The notes beneath the pieces were generated by a model. That model was not told the origin of the DNA. It ran no database searches and worked only from the letters and a program-made list of their open reading frames with translations. Of a DNA stretch of 64,000 nucleotides, positions 46,119 to 54,730 are shown piece after piece. The stretch is from NCBI RefSeq assembly GCF_018130145.1, contig NZ_JAFCMB010000021.1:28079-92078 (forward strand). Direction: 5' to 3'. This DNA is from Bradyrhizobium sp. AUGA SZCCT0176 (GTDB taxonomy: Bacteria > Pseudomonadota > Alphaproteobacteria > Rhizobiales > Xanthobacteraceae). The translations under genes were made by a program, and so were the position numbers. How positions within the stretch are numbered: position 1 is the stretch's first letter; each line of letters opens with the position of its first letter.

Positions 46119-47404
46119 CAGCCCACCAGCACCGCGATCCGGTGCATGGCGTTGCCGCCATAGCCCTGCGGATTCCAGAAACCGGCCTGGTGCGGCTGCA
46201 TCGCTCCCTTTGAATCGGTCGCGCGCGTCCAGATTTCAAAATAGCCGTCGGAAGCCAGCTTCACGCTCGCGGTCCAGCGCTGCCAGTCATATTTGTTCTT
46301 CGGCTTTTCCAGCCTCGCGCGCTGCCAGCTCGCACCGAAGTCGGTCGAGACGTCGATCTGCTTCACCGTGAGGTCGCCGGCCCACGACGCGCCTCGCAGC
46401 TTCAGCTCCTTCGTTCCGGCCGCGAACTTGGCGCCATTCGCCGGGCTGGTAATGATCGAGCGAACCGGCATCGACTCCAGGATCCGGAAGTTTGACGGAT
46501 CGCCCTTGTCGCCCGGGATCATCGGCTTGATCGGGGTGCGATACGAAAACTCGGTCATCCCCGGGCCGTCATGCTCCTTGTCGCGGATGGTGATCTTGGT
46601 CAGCCATTTCTGCGACGCCGAGCCCGGCCATCCCGGCACGATCAGGCGCACCGGCCCGCCATGAATGTTCGGCAGCGGCTGGCCGTTCATAGCCCACACG
46701 ATCAGCGTGTTGGGATCCATCGCCTTTTCGATCCGCACGCCGCGCGAGATCGTAGGCTTGGTTGCGTCGCCCGACAGATGCAAATCGGCGGCATAGTGCG
46801 CGGTGTATTTGGCGCTGGGTTTGAGCCCCGCGCTCTTGAGCACATCGGCAAGCGGCACGCCGGTCCATTCGGCACAGCCGACCCCGCCATTGCTCCACTG
46901 GTTGCCGCGCGCCGGTGGCGAGAATGCCCCGCGACCGTTGCCGCCGCACTCCAGCACGATGCGCCGCGTCACCGTCTTGTATTTCGATTTCAACTCGCCG
47001 AGCGTGATCTCGATCTTGTTGTTGACCTCGCCGTCGATGGTAATTTTCCAGGCGTCGGGATTCTTCGTCTCTTCGGGCAGCTGTCCGTTGTTGCGGATGA
47101 AGAACTTCTCGATCGGCGTGGTGTCGTCGTCGAGCAGGCTCTCCGGCGTCTCCGCCACCAGCGGCTTGTCGCCGAGCAGGACGAGCTTTTCATTCTTGCC
47201 GGGGAATTTCAGATATTGCGGCCCTTTCGGCGCGGCGGCCGCGGGCGCGGCGCCTTGTGCATAGGCGGCGGAAATGTCGGCGCCGCTGCCGGAAATCCCG
47301 AGGGTGACTCCGAAGGCAGCAAGACCCGTCGTTGCCAGGAATCTGCGCCGGTCGATCTGCATGCTGTTCTCGCTACTGGCGGCCTTCCGCTCCGTATGCG
47401 TCAT
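46118..47404 (-). CDS. Sulfite dehydrogenase-like molybdoenzyme (SorA family)
   Basis: The protein has 428 residues. A Tat signal with RRRFLATTG (about 20-45) sends it folded to the periplasm. The molybdopterin domain contains EKFFIRNNGQLPE, then IVLECGGNGRGAFSP, where the Cys is the Mo ligand. The dimerisation domain follows near the C-terminus (SIITSPANGAKFAAGTKELKLRG). The family oxidises sulfite to sulfate; some members act on other substrates. The ATG at 47404 has GGGGGAG 8 nt upstream; the frame further upstream to 48202 is the antisense of an amidohydrolase. It sits inside an aromatic-type cluster, unusual for this enzyme. Confidence 0.9.
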   Translation of the reverse strand: MTHTERKAASSENSMQIDRRRFLATTGLAAFGVTLGISGSGADISAAYAQGAAPAAAAPKGPQYLKFPGKNEKLVLLGDKPLVAETPESLLDDDTTPIEKFFIRNNGQLPEETKNPDAWKITIDGEVNNKIEITLGELKSKYKTVTRRIVLECGGNGRGAFSPPARGNQWSNGGVGCAEWTGVPLADVLKSAGLKPSAKYTAHYAADLHLSGDATKPTISRGVRIEKAMDPNTLIVWAMNGQPLPNIHGGPVRLIVPGWPGSASQKWLTKITIRDKEHDGPGMTEFSYRTPIKPMIPGDKGDPSNFRILESMPVRSIITSPANGAKFAAGTKELKLRGASWAGDLTVKQIDVSTDFGASWQRARLEKPKNKYDWQRWTASVKLASDGYFEIWTRATDSKGAMQPHQAGFWNPQGYGGNAMHRIAVLVG

Positions 47405-47644
47405 AACGTTTCTCCCCCGGTCTCTGTTTCTTGCGGGTTCAGCCGGAATCTTTCCCGGCCCGCTTGAGACGAGTATTTGCGCTTTGCTGCCGTGCCGCAA
47501 GGCCGCGAATATCGCTCGGTATGCGTCCATCCAAGGTCTGCCACCCGGTCGGTTTCCACGTTCGACCCTTGCGCAGCCAGCACATCGGCGGCACATTTGC
47601 GGGGCGACGCACTCGTTGCCAATAAAGACACTCAAGGAAACGCC

Positions 47645-48706
47645 ATGGCGGCCACGCGGATCGACTGCGACATCCATCCCGCGGTGGGCGGAACCCGCAC
47701 CACGCTGCTGCCCTATCTCGACGATCACTGGAAAGAGCAGGTCGTCAGCCGCGCCATCGACGGCCTCGATCTCAATTCCTATCCGCCGAGCATGCCGTTG
47801 TCCGGCCGCGCCGACTGGCGCCCTGCGACGGGCAAGCCCGGCAGCGACCTCGCGATGGTGCAGCGCGGTGCGTTCGACCAGCTCGGCGCCAGCCACGCGA
47901 TCTGCAATGTGTTGTACGGTGCGCAAGCGGTATTCGATCCATATATGGCGGCCGCGTTCTGCAAGGCGATCAACGACTGGATCGCGGCCGAATGGCTCTC
48001 GAAGGACAAGCGGCTGCGCGCCTCGATCGTGGTGCCGATGCAGGCGCCGGATCTCGCGGTCGAGGAAATCGAGCGGCTTGCGGGTGATCAGCGCTTTGTC
48101 TCCGTGCTGGTGCTGGCGCAGGGCGATCAGCTGCTCGGCAAGCGTCACTTCTGGCCGGTGTATCAGGCCGCCGAGAAACACAAGCTGCCGATCGCGATCC
48201 ATGCCGGCAGCCAGTACCGGGGCGCGCCGAGTTCGATCGGCTGGCCGTCCTACCGCTACGAATTTTATTTGATGGAGGCGCAGGCGTTTCAGGCCCAGAT
48301 ACTGAGTCTGGTCTATGAGGGCGTGTTCGGCAAATTCCCGGGCTTGAAGGTGGTGCTGATGGAATCAGGCGTCAGCTGGCTGCCGGCCTTCATGTGGCGC
48401 GCCAACAAGACCTGGCGCGGCGTGCGCGTCGAGGTGCCCTGGGTCGAACGCGAGCCGGCCTCGATCATCCGCGACCATTTTCGCGTCACGATGCAGCCGT
48501 TCGATGGCCCGCCGGATGCGGCTGGCGTCGCAGATATCATCGAGCAGATCGGTTCCGACAAGATGTTCCTGTTTGCGTCCGACTATCCGCACTGGCAGTT
48601 CGATGGCAATGACGCGATGCCGCCGCATCTGCCGGCCAGTATCGTTTCGCGCATGTGCGCCGACAATCCGCTGGAAACCTTTCCGCGGCTGAAGCTTGCG
48701 GCTTGA
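47645..48706 (+). CDS. Amidohydrolase family protein (first of a tandem pair)
   Basis: The protein has 353 residues. The N-terminal metal motif is IDCDIHP rather than the common D-x-H-x-H. Later motifs KLPIAIHAGSQYR, VVLMESGVSWLP and FASDYPHWQFDG follow the amidohydrolase-2 fold. It resembles the decarboxylase or hydrolase group for aromatic acids. AAGGA lies before the ATG at 47645. The next gene, 22 nt downstream, is a paralog with the same motif order. Confidence 0.9.
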   Translation: MAATRIDCDIHPAVGGTRTTLLPYLDDHWKEQVVSRAIDGLDLNSYPPSMPLSGRADWRPATGKPGSDLAMVQRGAFDQLGASHAICNVLYGAQAVFDPYMAAAFCKAINDWIAAEWLSKDKRLRASIVVPMQAPDLAVEEIERLAGDQRFVSVLVLAQGDQLLGKRHFWPVYQAAEKHKLPIAIHAGSQYRGAPSSIGWPSYRYEFYLMEAQAFQAQILSLVYEGVFGKFPGLKVVLMESGVSWLPAFMWRANKTWRGVRVEVPWVEREPASIIRDHFRVTMQPFDGPPDAAGVADIIEQIGSDKMFLFASDYPHWQFDGNDAMPPHLPASIVSRMCADNPLETFPRLKLAA

Positions 48707-48728
48707 ACTACCTTATGAGGAGGATCGC

Positions 48729-49841
48729 ATGAGCGACGTCATCGACCGCCCGATTCTGGAACAGGAAGCCGCCGCCAAGAGCCGGCTGCGCATCATCGAC
48801 TGCGACGTGCATCCGAGCATCCATGCCCATAGCGACCTCGACCAGTTCATGACGAAGCGCTGGCAACAGCATTTCAGGGAATATGGCAGCCATTTGCGCA
48901 CGCCCTATATCGGCACCACGCCCTATCCGCGCTCTTCGCCGCTGATCGCGCGGCGTGATGCGTGGCCGCCGACCGGCGGGCCTCCGGGTTCCGATCTCTC
49001 CTTCATGCAGAAGCAGCACCTCGATCCCCTCGATGTCGAGTACGGCATTTTGCAGGTGCTCGACCTCTTCATCTTCTCGCAGCAGAATCTCGAATTCGGC
49101 GCCGCGATCCAGCGCGCCATCAACGACTGGCAGCTCGCCTTCTGGTCCGATCGCGATCCGCGGTTGAAAGCCTCGATCCTCGCCGGCCAGGACGACACGG
49201 CGCTCGCGATCGCCGAGATCGAACGCTGCGCCAAGACCGGCCGCTATGTGCAGATCAACGTCTGCCCGCGTGCCAATGAACCCTTGGGCCGCCGCCGCTA
49301 CTGGCCGATCTACGAGCGCGCGCAGGAACTCGGCCTGCCACTCGGCATTCACGTCGGCGGCTATGGCGGGCACGCGCCGACCGGCGGCGGCTGGCCGTCT
49401 TATTATGCTGAAGAACACCAGAGCAACGCGCATACCATGGCGTCGATGCTCTGCAGCCTCGTGCTCGAAGGAATCCCTGAACGTTTCCCGAACCTGAAGA
49501 TCGTGTTCATCGAGGGCGGCTTCGGCTGGATCCCGCCTGCCATGTGGCGGATGGACCGGCATTTTGAGACCTTCCGCAGCGAGGTGCCGCATCTGAAGCG
49601 CAAGCCGTCGGAATATGTGAAGGAGCATTTCTGGTTCACGACGCAGCCGATCGACGAGCCGGATGAGGCAAAACATTTGCGCTCGCTGATCGAATGGGTC
49701 GGTGTCGATCGCCTGCTGTTCTCGTCGGATTACCCGCATTGGGACTTCGACGATCCGCGCTTCGCGTTCAGGACGCCGCTGTCAGAGATCGAGCGCCAGA
49801 AGATTTTCAGCAGCAACGCGCGCTCGGTCTACAAGCTATGA
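48729..49841 (+). CDS. Amidohydrolase family protein (second of a tandem pair)
   Basis: The protein has 370 residues. It has IIDCDVHPSIHAHSDLDQF, then LGIHVGGYGGHAP, IVFIEGGFGWIP and FSSDYPHWDFDD, in the same order as the gene before it. The D-x-H metal motif is again variant. AGGAGG lies 6 nt before the ATG at 48729. The tandem paralogs probably act on related substrates or as two steps, or form a heteromer. It is followed after 14 nt by a Rieske gene. Confidence 0.9.
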   Translation: MSDVIDRPILEQEAAAKSRLRIIDCDVHPSIHAHSDLDQFMTKRWQQHFREYGSHLRTPYIGTTPYPRSSPLIARRDAWPPTGGPPGSDLSFMQKQHLDPLDVEYGILQVLDLFIFSQQNLEFGAAIQRAINDWQLAFWSDRDPRLKASILAGQDDTALAIAEIERCAKTGRYVQINVCPRANEPLGRRRYWPIYERAQELGLPLGIHVGGYGGHAPTGGGWPSYYAEEHQSNAHTMASMLCSLVLEGIPERFPNLKIVFIEGGFGWIPPAMWRMDRHFETFRSEVPHLKRKPSEYVKEHFWFTTQPIDEPDEAKHLRSLIEWVGVDRLLFSSDYPHWDFDDPRFAFRTPLSEIERQKIFSSNARSVYKL

Positions 49842-49855
49842 TAGTTTAACCAAGC

Positions 49856-50302
49856 ATGGCCCGGCACATCGTCGCCCGCACCTCAGACATCCCGCCCGGC
49901 GGCAACAAGGTCTTTGGCGTCGAGGGCCGCGACATCGTCGTGTTCCACGTCAATGGCGAATTCTTTGCGTTGCTCAATCGTTGTCCGCACGCTGGTGCGC
50001 CGCTGGAGAAGGCGGCGTGCGTGGCGCGATTGACCTCGCCGGAGCCCGGTGTCTATCAGCGCTCGCGCGTCGGCGAGCTGCTGCGTTGCGCCTGGCACGG
50101 CTGGGAATTCGACATGCGCAACGGGCAATCCTATTTCGATCCGAAGCGCGTCAAGATCCGTTCTTATCCGGTTGCGATCGAACGCGGCGAAGAGCTTACT
50201 CAAGAACTTGCCAAAGGTCTTGAAGACCTCGAGAAGGGCCCCTATGTGGCCGAGACCTTTGCGGTCCATGTCGAGGACAGCTACGTCATCATCGAGACTT
50301 GA
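49856..50302 (+). CDS. Rieske [2Fe-2S] ferredoxin-type protein
   Basis: The protein has 148 residues. The cluster ligands are CPHAGAPL (C-x-H) and CAWHGWEFD (C-x-x-H). The stretch between them has 32 residues instead of about 15-17, with a Cys inside (AACVAR) and a SPEPGVYQRSRVG insert. Family members are electron carriers for oxygenases, nitrite reductases or unknown partners. No oxygenase alpha subunit is in the window. The ATG at 49856 follows the amidohydrolase by 14 nt. Confidence 0.9.
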   Translation: MARHIVARTSDIPPGGNKVFGVEGRDIVVFHVNGEFFALLNRCPHAGAPLEKAACVARLTSPEPGVYQRSRVGELLRCAWHGWEFDMRNGQSYFDPKRVKIRSYPVAIERGEELTQELAKGLEDLEKGPYVAETFAVHVEDSYVIIET

Positions 50303-50353
50303 ACCGCCGCAACATTTTTCTCTTTTCATCCCACCCGAAGGAAGAAGCATCCC

Positions 50354-51328
50354 ATGACGCACGCCATCCGTTTTCACAAGACCGGCGGTCCCGAAGTTCT
50401 GACTTGGGAAGAAGTCCAGGTCGGCAAGCCCGGGCCGGGCGAGGCGCGCATCCGCCACACCGCGGTCGGTTTGAACTTCGTCGACATCTACAACCGCTCG
50501 GGGGTCTATCCCGTGCAACTGCCGAGCGGGCTGGGCAGCGAGGGCGCCGGCGTGGTCGAGGAAGTCGGCAGCGGTGTCACCGATCTGAAGCCCGGTGACC
50601 GCGTCGCCTACGGCGCCTCGCCGCTTGGCGCCTATTCCGAAGCGCGGCTGATCCCGGCCGATCGCCTGCTGAAGCTGCCCGATGGGATCGATGACAAGAC
50701 CGCGGCCGCGATGATGCTGAAGGGCCTGACCACGCAATACTTGATCCGCCAGACCTATCGCGTCAAATCCGGCGACACCATTCTGCTGCATGCCGCGGCC
50801 GGCGGCGTCGGCCTGATCCTCGGCCAGTGGGCCAAACATCTCGGCGCCACCGTGATCGGCACCGTGGGCAGCGAGGAGAAGGCGAAGCTCGCGCAAGCCC
50901 ATGGTTGCGCCCACACGATTATTTACACCAAGGAGGATTTCGTAAAACGCGTCGACGAAATCACCGGCGGCGCCAAGGTGCCCGTGGTCTATGATTCCGT
51001 CGGCAAGGACACGTTCCTGAAATCGCTCGATTGCCTCGCGCCGCTCGGCGTCGCCGCGCTGTTCGGCGCGTCCTCCGGCGCCGTCGAGCCGCTCAACCTC
51101 GGCCTGCTGGCTGCGAAGGGATCGCTCTACGTCACCCGCCCGACGCTGTTCACCTACGCCGCCAAGCGCGAGAATCTCGTGGCGATGGCAAACGAATTGT
51201 TCGAAGTCGTGAAATCAGGCGCGGTCAAGATCGAGGTGCACCAGACCTATCCGCTGAAAGACGCGGCCAAGGCCCATGCCGATCTCGCCGCGCGCAAGAC
51301 CACGGGGTCGACGGTGTTGACGGTGTGA
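50354..51328 (+). CDS. NADPH:quinone oxidoreductase (zeta-crystallin type)
   Basis: The protein has 324 residues of the zinc-free medium-chain reductase family. The signature AVGLNFVDIYNRSGVYP near residue 35 and the NADPH motif AAAGGVGLILGQWAKHLGATVIGT are typical of QOR. It reduces quinones one electron at a time in the family. It lies at the end of the plus-strand run after the Rieske gene, with a 51-nt gap, and a palindromic repeat follows the stop. The start at ATG 50354 is clear. Confidence 0.93.
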   Translation: MTHAIRFHKTGGPEVLTWEEVQVGKPGPGEARIRHTAVGLNFVDIYNRSGVYPVQLPSGLGSEGAGVVEEVGSGVTDLKPGDRVAYGASPLGAYSEARLIPADRLLKLPDGIDDKTAAAMMLKGLTTQYLIRQTYRVKSGDTILLHAAAGGVGLILGQWAKHLGATVIGTVGSEEKAKLAQAHGCAHTIIYTKEDFVKRVDEITGGAKVPVVYDSVGKDTFLKSLDCLAPLGVAALFGASSGAVEPLNLGLLAAKGSLYVTRPTLFTYAAKRENLVAMANELFEVVKSGAVKIEVHQTYPLKDAAKAHADLAARKTTGSTVLTV

Positions 51329-51340
51329 GGCCCCCGTTCT

Positions 51341-51432
51341 CCGTCATGGCCGGGCTTGACCCGGCCATCCACGTCTTTCTTGCTGCAACGCTGCAAAGAC
51401 GTGGATGCCCGGCACAAGGCCGGGCATGACGG
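51341..51432. repeat. Palindromic intergenic repeat, CCGTCATGGCCGGG family
   Basis: The outer arms CCGTCATGGCCGGGCTTG and AAGGCCGGGCATGACGG pair with few mismatches; inner arms CCACGTCTTT and AAAGACGTGG also pair. It follows the quinone oxidoreductase gene by 12 nt. Confidence 0.87.
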
Positions 51433-51580
51433 CGTTCCTTGTTAAGCGCCTGCACGCTAATGCCTTGCTGGCCAACGATCCTGCCTCATCGATAAAATTT
51501 TACTAAAATCCGACTCTACCTCCGCACCGCCCTTCAACGCCTCCTGTGTATCTCCGGTTGCGAGAACTCAGGGGGCTGAG

Positions 51581-51910
51581 ATGACGGATTTCTGGATAGT
51601 CGGTGGCTTGATGGCAGGGGCGTTCGTGTCGCCGCTGTATTTCCTCGTCATGCGCTGGCTCACCAGATCGCAGCGCATCACTTTCTTTGTCCTGATCGGC
51701 GCGCTTCTGCTGGCAATTTCAGCGCAGATCTACAACAGCGCGATCGCGGGACATTATTTGTCGCTGGCTGACATCCTCGCGATGTTCAGGCCGCTGTCCT
51801 TCCTCGCGCTGACGCTGGGCTGGTTCGTGTGCGGCTTGTTCCACGCGCTGGCTTCGCTCGGCCGGGTATGGGCGCCGCAGCTGGCGCGGCCGGCATCGTT
51901 GCACAACTAG
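51581..51910 (+). CDS. Small membrane protein of unknown function
   Basis: The protein has 109 residues and three hydrophobic segments (about 4-24, 33-53, 68-92). The second helix reads RITFFVLIGALLLAISAQIYN. No domain is recognised. The ATG at 51581 has GGGGG a few nt upstream. The gene stands alone between a palindrome and a DUF1963 gene on the same strand. Confidence 0.65.
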   Translation: MTDFWIVGGLMAGAFVSPLYFLVMRWLTRSQRITFFVLIGALLLAISAQIYNSAIAGHYLSLADILAMFRPLSFLALTLGWFVCGLFHALASLGRVWAPQLARPASLHN

Positions 51911-52010
51911 GACATGGACGCATTAACGCGCAGCCATAGACGCATTGAAGCAAGCTGGACGACAGCCGCCGCTTCCAAACCATTTCGCTTTCAATCGAGG
52001 TCTTAAGCCA

Positions 52011-53204
52011 ATGGATGATGATGATGCTTGGCTTGCCGAACTGTTTGAGCGCGGAGGCGACGCGGACCGCGCAAAACAGCTGCCGGCCTGGGCCCTGCTG
52101 TTCCACTCGCCCTTCGACCGTTCTGGCGACGCCACGTCGTGGATCGGCGGCGCGCCGAAAGCGCCGGGCAACTTCGAATGGGCGAAAGACAGGGACGGAA
52201 CGCCGCTCCACTTCATTGCCCAGATTGACCTCGCGTCGTTGAAGCCTGAACCGCAGACCGGATTGCGGCCGCCGGGCTTGCCGGCGGAAGGTGCCCTGCT
52301 GGTCTTCATCGGAAAATCCTGGGCCTGCCGGATCCTCAGCGCTGCCCAGATGTCCCAGGCAAAGATCCTTCCGCCGCCCGAAGACCTCGCGCCGGTCAGC
52401 AAGCACGGCTTTTTTGGCGAAGGGCGAACGTTTCTCCGCCGGCCCGTCACCCCGACCGCCTTTCTCGACACCGGCGACGACCGGCCGGCGTCATTACCGG
52501 ATCGCTTCAAGTCGCCGCTCGACTGGATCGTCAATTGGGGCATCGCCGCGCTCGAAGCCGAGAGCGTCATCCGTAGTCTCACATTCGATCTGAACGACGG
52601 GTTGCAGTTCTTCGCCTGGCGGGAACGCTTGCCTCAGGACCAGGCCCGCGAACAGGATCTCAAGGAGGTCATCCGCAACAAGGTTGCGCATTACGGTGTC
52701 CTCGAGCGTAAGGCGCCGAGCGTGATCGCAGCGCTCGAAGCCTGGCGCGACCTTGCGCTCTCAAAGTCCAAGGACGAGGCCATCGACAAGGATTCATTGA
52801 CCGCCATTATGCGCCTGCGCCTCGATCTGCACGACGAGATGCAGCCGCACATGTCGAAGCACATGCTCGCGGGCAGGGCCGAGGCAGTCTGGGACGCGAT
52901 CCGCCTGCAATACCCGCGCATCGACCACGGCGCAGGCTATGCCGAACTGCCATCGTGCTACCGCCCCTTCGTCGACATGCGTGAGACCGGCTGGCGCGGC
53001 CATCGGCTGTTCGGCATCGAGCCGGCGTTTGAAAACAACTGGGAAGATTTGCGCGGGCAGGATTGCGTCATCAGCATCGCCGCCGATGCGCTGCTCCAGA
53101 CAAAATCGGAGCACGAGTACGGACTCTCCATCTGGTGCCCGCGCGACCGGATCGCGAAAGGCCTGTTTGATGGAGGCCAGCTGATCCGCCATTGCGCCGT
53201 CTAG
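52011..53204 (+). CDS. DUF1963/YwqG-like protein
   Basis: The protein has 397 residues. The N-terminal third reads LLFHSPFDRSGDATSWIGGAPKAPGNFEWAK, followed by TPLHFIAQIDLASL; this matches the YwqG/DUF1963 family of unknown function. Later segments repeat the pattern (CYRPFVDMRETGWRGHRLFGIEPAF). The ATG at 52011 begins MDDDDAWLAELF; the in-frame upstream start at 51945 is less likely. Its stop is followed by a short gap before the convergent TetR gene. Function is unknown. Confidence 0.85.
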   Translation: MDDDDAWLAELFERGGDADRAKQLPAWALLFHSPFDRSGDATSWIGGAPKAPGNFEWAKDRDGTPLHFIAQIDLASLKPEPQTGLRPPGLPAEGALLVFIGKSWACRILSAAQMSQAKILPPPEDLAPVSKHGFFGEGRTFLRRPVTPTAFLDTGDDRPASLPDRFKSPLDWIVNWGIAALEAESVIRSLTFDLNDGLQFFAWRERLPQDQAREQDLKEVIRNKVAHYGVLERKAPSVIAALEAWRDLALSKSKDEAIDKDSLTAIMRLRLDLHDEMQPHMSKHMLAGRAEAVWDAIRLQYPRIDHGAGYAELPSCYRPFVDMRETGWRGHRLFGIEPAFENNWEDLRGQDCVISIAADALLQTKSEHEYGLSIWCPRDRIAKGLFDGGQLIRHCAV

Positions 53205-53268
53205 GCCGCCAAACAGCGCGCGGGACGAGCGAGGTTCATCCAAGCGCCCTGATTGATGAGCACGCGGA

Positions 53269-53865
53269 CTAGGTCAGCCCCTTCACCATCGCCCGCACGA
53301 TAACCGCGATCTCCGCGCGCAGCGCCTCGACCGGCACCGCGATCAGCTTCTGTTCGAGGCCGAGCAGCACCATGCCGTGCACGGCGGAGAAAAGACTGCG
53401 CGCCGTGACGCCGAGTTCGCCTGGCGATCGTGACGCCAGCAATGCAGCGAGCGGCTGGAAGATGTGGCGAAACAGATCCATCTGCTCGCTGACCGCCCAC
53501 TCCGGAATAGGCTTGCCCGGCGTCATGCGGTGTTCGAACAGCGCGCGCCAGAGTTGGAGATTTTCGGCGGCGAAATCGCAATAGGCGACCGCAATGCGCA
53601 CCAGCGTCTCGGTCGGCGAGGGGGGACCCGCGCTTTCGGCTTCGCTCAGCGCGGCATCGAGCCGTCGCAGCGTGCGCGATCCCACCAGCAGGACGAGTTC
53701 GTCCATATCGTCGACCAGATTATAGACCGCGCCATTGGCGCAGCCGATTTCCCGCGCCAGTTCCCGCGTCTTCAGCGCCCCCAAACCGCCCGTGGAAATG
53801 CTCCGTTCCGCCGCCAGGATCAAATCTTCGCGTAATTTAGCCCGTCTTTCCAATGCTTTAGACAT
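53269..53865 (-). CDS. TetR-family transcriptional repressor
   Basis: The protein has 198 residues. The N-terminal helix-turn-helix (about 10-55) reads RAKLREDLILAAERSISTGG, then KTRELAREIGCANGAVYNLVDDMDEL. The ligand-binding part is helical, as usual. It diverges from a PspA gene, and three matching palindromes lie between the two starts. It therefore probably represses itself and the PspA gene. No ligand is predicted. Confidence 0.92.
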   Translation of the reverse strand: MSKALERRAKLREDLILAAERSISTGGLGALKTRELAREIGCANGAVYNLVDDMDELVLLVGSRTLRRLDAALSEAESAGPPSPTETLVRIAVAYCDFAAENLQLWRALFEHRMTPGKPIPEWAVSEQMDLFRHIFQPLAALLASRSPGELGVTARSLFSAVHGMVLLGLEQKLIAVPVEALRAEIAVIVRAMVKGLT

Positions 53866-53879
53866 TTTCTACCGTTTTC

Positions 53880-53951
53880 TTGAGCAATGCTCAAAATAGT
53901 TCTTGAGCAATGCTCAAGATGTGTTACAACAGGTTCATGAGCAACGCTCAT
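53880..53951. promoter_or_regulatory. Three operator palindromes between tetR-type gene and pspA
   Basis: TTGAGCAATGCTCAA occurs twice, at 53880-53894 and 53903-53917, and ATGAGCAACGCTCAT at 53937-53951. Each is a 15-bp palindrome around TGAGCAAYGCTCA. Centres are 23 and 34 bp apart. The first lies 14 nt before the minus-strand ATG and the last 17 nt before the plus-strand ATG, as expected for operators controlling both directions. Binding by the adjacent TetR protein is inferred. Confidence 0.87.
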
Positions 53952-53968
53952 AACACAGGGAGCTGCAA

Positions 53969-54664
53969 ATGTTCAAAACTGTTTTGACGCTTTTCCGGGG
54001 CAGCGTGGCTGCCGCGGGAGAAGAACTGGAAGACCGCTCGGCGCTTCTGATCCTCGACCAGCAGATGCGCGACGCGGCCGCGGCCGTGGAACGTTCCAAG
54101 CGGACGCTGGCACTGGCGATCGCCGGCGATCAGCAGGAGGGCCGCCGGCTCGACGCCACCAACGCCCGGATCGCCGATCTCGAAGTGCGCACCACCGCGG
54201 CGCTCGATGCCGGCCGGGAAGATCTCGCCCGCGAGGCCGCGCAGGCCATCGCCAATCTCGAAGCCGACCGCGACGCCGCGATGACCGCGCGCACGCTGTT
54301 CGCGTCTGAAATCACGCGGATGAAGCGCCAGGTCGCCGGTGCGGAGTCCCGGATCACCGAGCTCGATCGTGGCCGCCGCATCGCCCGTGCTTCGGAAGCG
54401 GTTCGCGCCATGCGCCGCGGCGGGGTGGAGGCGACGCGCCCTTACGAATCCACGCTGCCCGAAGCCGAGCGGACACTGAAGCGTCTGCGCGAAAGGCAGA
54501 TGGAAGCCCAGGCCGCCGACGAAGCCCTGATCGAACTCGACGCCGCCTCGGGCCCGCTGGCGACCGCGGAGAAGCTCGCCGAACAGGGCTTCGGCCCGCG
54601 ACTGAAAACCACCGCCGACGACGTGCTCGCGCGGCTGAACGCCAAGCGCACGCAAACGACCTGA
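53969..54664 (+). CDS. PspA/IM30-family membrane-stress protein
   Basis: The protein has 231 residues and is almost wholly alpha-helical, with long coiled coils. It starts MFKTVLTLFRGSVAAAGEELED, the amphipathic membrane-binding helix of PspA, then LLILDQQMRDAAAAVERSKR. Some members assemble into rods related to ESCRT-III and repair or stabilise the inner membrane. GGGAG lies 9 nt before the ATG. The gene is controlled by three operators shared with a TetR repressor and precedes a set of small membrane proteins, so it may act with them. Confidence 0.9.
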   Translation: MFKTVLTLFRGSVAAAGEELEDRSALLILDQQMRDAAAAVERSKRTLALAIAGDQQEGRRLDATNARIADLEVRTTAALDAGREDLAREAAQAIANLEADRDAAMTARTLFASEITRMKRQVAGAESRITELDRGRRIARASEAVRAMRRGGVEATRPYESTLPEAERTLKRLRERQMEAQAADEALIELDAASGPLATAEKLAEQGFGPRLKTTADDVLARLNAKRTQTT

Positions 54665-54730
54665 ACTTACTTTGTGAACCGAGCCTTCGATTGATACCCA
54701 ACCTCAAACGTCCACACACAGGAGACTATC

